A DNA stretch of 64,000 nt from Streptomyces tuirus (GTDB lineage: Bacteria > Actinomycetota > Actinomycetes > Streptomycetales > Streptomycetaceae), in contig NZ_AP023439.1 in NCBI RefSeq assembly GCF_014701095.1, positions 4,576,001 to 4,640,000 on the forward strand, given 5' to 3'. Under the pieces are notes generated by a model. That model was not told the DNA's origin, ran no database searches, and was given only the letters and a program-made list of their open reading frames with translations. Position numbers and translations under genes: made by a program. Shown piece after piece: positions 63,620-64,000 of the stretch; the stretch's first letter is position 1, and each line of letters starts with the position of its first letter.

Positions 63620-64000
63620 GCGACCCGACCGAGGCGAACGGTACGGCGGGATCGGCGGAGGCGGCCGGACCCGCGGAGTCGGGCGGCGGCCCCGGGCGTC
63701 ATGTGCGCGTGGTCCTCGTGGACGACCACCGCATGTTCCGCACGGGGGTCCAGGCCGAGATCGGACAGACCGAGCAGACCGGAGTCGAGGTCGTCGGCGA
63801 GGCCGCGGACGTCGACCAGGCCGTCACGGTCATCACCGCGACCCGGCCCGAGGTGGTCCTCCTCGATGTGCACCTGCCGGGCGGGGGCGGCGTGGAAGTG
63901 CTGCGCCGCTGCGCCCCGTTGATGGGCGACACCGAGCAGCCGGTCCGCTTCCTCGCGCTGTCCGTGTCGGACGCGGCCGAAGACGTGATCGGCGTGATCC
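63616..64000 (+). CDS. NarL/LuxR-type response regulator, 3' end missing
   Basis: The first 128 residues are visible. A leader of about 27 residues (MSDPTEANGTAGSAEAAGPA) precedes the receiver domain: VVLVDDHRMFRTGV with D36 and D37, and the phospho-acceptor D84 in VVLLDVHLPGGGG. The helix-turn-helix output domain lies beyond the right edge. ATG 63616 overlaps the kinase stop by 4 bases, so it is the cognate partner of the PspC histidine kinase. Confidence 0.9.
   Translation, partial: MSDPTEANGTAGSAEAAGPAESGGGPGRHVRVVLVDDHRMFRTGVQAEIGQTEQTGVEVVGEAADVDQAVTVITATRPEVVLLDVHLPGGGGVEVLRRCAPLMGDTEQPVRFLALSVSDAAEDVIGVI

Overview
The window is a high-GC actinobacterial chromosome segment and almost certainly comes from a Streptomyces. 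The coding strands have strong third-position GC bias, GTG starts are common, and genes often overlap by 4 bp (GTGA/ATGA). It also carries whiD-bldM-shbA next to guaB, a groES-groEL1 pair behind two CIRCE elements, and a cluster of receptor-type Ser/Thr kinases. From memory, the gene order matches the S. coelicolor core region around SCO4744-SCO4790. No phage, plasmid, insertion sequence, CRISPR array, tRNA or rRNA was seen.

Layout. 1-8.2 kb: NAD(P)HX repair (nnr, cut by the left edge), alanine racemase, a membrane-anchored hydrolase, and the tRNA t6A genes tsaE, tsaB and tsaD with rimI; a 55-residue gene sits behind a candidate iron box. 8.2-13 kb: a GH3 glycosidase divergent from a LacI-type regulator, with an operator array between them, then an LCP ligase. 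13-16.1 kb: a YCII/DGPF protein paired with an ECF42-like sigma factor, and a THUMP-like methyltransferase. 16.2-20.3 kb: two tandem lipoprotein polysaccharide deacetylases, then groES-groEL1. 20.4-25.3 kb: a glycine-rich unknown, a 5'-truncated YoeB-type toxin remnant, and SnoaL-like, SDR, MOSC and LysR genes. 25.3-30.7 kb: developmental regulators whiD and bldM, sigma factor shbA, then guaB and guaB3. 30.7-35 kb: a UDP-sugar dehydrogenase homologue lacking its catalytic residues, glpD, and a secreted serine hydrolase. 35.2-46.8 kb: six consecutive kinase-family genes, one clear pseudokinase and one probably inactive. 46.9-53 kb: succinate-semialdehyde dehydrogenase, a GMC oxidoreductase, a sortase (LAETG) surface protein and an anchored unknown. 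53.4-55.6 kb: chorismate mutase behind what looks like a Phe/Tyr leader-peptide attenuator, divergent from guaA. 55.6-64 kb: an FMN/F420-type flavoprotein, a class II aldolase, a DUF4429 protein, membrane proteins, and a PspC/LiaF-like envelope-stress module with histidine kinase and response regulator, cut by the right edge.

Themes. Cell-envelope and sporulation control dominate: alanine racemase, LCP, deacetylases, surface protein, kinases, WhiD/BldM and the PspC module. Purine synthesis (guaB, guaB3, guaA) and protein quality genes are interleaved. The most original signals are the chorismate mutase leader, the degenerate sugar dehydrogenase, the two defective kinases, and several short tandem repeats at or just past gene ends.
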